This document shows, piece after piece, positions 5,133-5,878 of a stretch of DNA of 5,878 nucleotides. How positions within the stretch are numbered: the first letter of the stretch is position 1; every line of letters begins with the position of its first letter. Below the pieces are notes generated by a model. That model made no database searches, had not been told where the DNA came from, and saw only the letters and a list, made by a program, of their open reading frames with translations. This DNA is from Flavobacteriaceae bacterium (GTDB lineage Bacteria; Bacteroidota; Bacteroidia; Flavobacteriales; Flavobacteriaceae). Position numbers and translations under genes: made by a program. The DNA lies in the NCBI GenBank assembly GCA_030633225.1, contig DAOVTF010000142.1:1-5878 (forward strand), written 5' to 3'.

Positions 5133-5878
5133 TTAAATTAAGGGTAATTTAACAATAAAAGTACTTCCTTTTCCTTTCTCACTTTCTACAAAAACACTGC
5201 CCTGATGTCTTTCAACAATGCTTTTTACGTAAGAAAGTCCTAGTCCGTGACCTTTTACATTATGAATATTTCCCGTTTGTTCTCTATAAAATTTATTAAA
5301 CACTTTTCGTTGTACATTTTTATTCATTCCAATTCCTTGGTCTTTAACTTTTACAATAATACTGTTACCAGCATTCTCCGTATAGATATCAATCTTTGGT
5401 GAATCTTCTGAATATTTAATGGCATTATCTAAAATATTAGTAATCACATTTGTTAAATGTAAAGAACTTGCTAATATTTCGCTTTGCTTGGCATTAAAAT
5501 GCTCATTGATATAACCTTCTCTATCAGAAATAATCAAACTAACGTGAATTACGGCTGCTTCAATTATGTCGTGTAAATCCACTACATCCTTACTCAAATC
5601 AAGCTGATTTTTTTCTAATTTTGATATTCTTAAAACATTTTCAACTTGTGCATGCATTCGTTTGTTTTCTTCTTTGATCATTTCAACATAGCGAATCACT
5701 TTTTCTTTTTCGCCAATTATTTTAGGATTTTTAATAGAATCAACTGCCAAATTAATAGTTGCAATAGGAGTTTTGAACTCATGTGTCATATTATTTATAA
5801 AATCTGTTTTGATCTCTGAAATACGTTTTTGTTTAATTAATTGATACAATGAGCTGGCAAATGTTAAAATGATTATAA
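5133..5878 (-). CDS. Sensor histidine kinase, RprX-like (5' end beyond window)
   Basis: The reading frame is open to the window edge at 5878 and shows 247 residues, so the N-terminal sensor part is missing. A start proposed at 5849 would be a TTG inside a membrane helix; the residues before it (IIILTFASS) are the end of that transmembrane segment, so it is not the true start. The cytoplasmic kinase follows: the HisKA H-box FINNMTHEFKTPIATI (His codon at 5781-5783), an amphipathic dimerisation helix, and the HATPase with N-box NVITNILDNAIKYS, G1 box VKDQGIGM, F box NKFYRE and G2 box GHGLGLSYVKSIVERH, ending FIVKLPLI. All catalytic boxes are intact, so it should autophosphorylate and phosphorylate the regulator encoded 10 bp downstream. 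It is an inner-membrane protein whose signal is unknown because the sensor domain lies outside the window. Confidence 0.95.
   Translation of the reverse strand, partial: IIILTFASSLYQLIKQKRISEIKTDFINNMTHEFKTPIATINLAVDSIKNPKIIGEKEKVIRYVEMIKEENKRMHAQVENVLRISKLEKNQLDLSKDVVDLHDIIEAAVIHVSLIISDREGYINEHFNAKQSEILASSLHLTNVITNILDNAIKYSEDSPKIDIYTENAGNSIIVKVKDQGIGMNKNVQRKVFNKFYREQTGNIHNVKGHGLGLSYVKSIVERHQGSVFVESEKGKGSTFIVKLPLI

Noticed and set aside
5133..5849. A complete 238-residue soluble histidine kinase starting at 5849.
   Set aside because: The codon at 5849 is TTG, and the frame stays open to the window edge, encoding hydrophobic transmembrane residues. The gene is simply cut by the window.

Overview
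The window reads as chromosomal DNA from a low-GC member of the Bacteroidota, most likely family Flavobacteriaceae. The genes are strongly AT-rich, Shine-Dalgarno sites are essentially absent, and the families present are typical of that group: DUF2141, 2TM-domain proteins, a LytS-type kinase, an ECF sigma factor with a multi-pass membrane partner, and an RprXY-like two-component pair. No phage, transposon, CRISPR or RNA gene is visible. This assignment rests on reading the protein sequences, not on a database search.

Layout. Bases 1-87 (+) hold the end of a Maf-type nucleotide pyrophosphatase. A leftward (-) cluster converges on it, read from 2294 down to 113: a secreted DUF2141 protein, a LytS-type sensor histidine kinase carrying a C-terminal 2TM domain, and a stand-alone 2TM-domain protein. 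A 262-bp divergent spacer (2295-2556) separates this cluster from a rightward (+) pair at 2557-3668: an ECF sigma factor with a GTG start, then a four-helix membrane protein two bases downstream, the likely anti-sigma factor. This pair converges on a leftward YrdC-fold protein (3678-4298) whose active-site motifs look YciO-like. Upstream of it, a 14-bp-stem terminator (4370-4401) closes a leftward two-component operon: sensor kinase (5' part beyond the window edge at 5878), then an OmpR-family regulator (4427-5122).

How the genes fit together. Three separate signalling modules sit side by side. They are a classical HisKA kinase with its OmpR-type regulator, an ECF sigma factor with a putative membrane anti-sigma factor, and a LytS-type kinase that shows no partner regulator here. 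The most notable point is that the LytS-type kinase reads straight through, in frame, into a 2TM domain. Residue 345 of the fusion is a Met that aligns with the first Met of the neighbouring stand-alone 2TM protein. This suggests a recent stop-codon loss or small indel between two formerly separate genes. I saw nothing I would call a clearly new system. The fusion and orphan kinase, the membrane anti-sigma candidate and the divergent spacer are the places to look.
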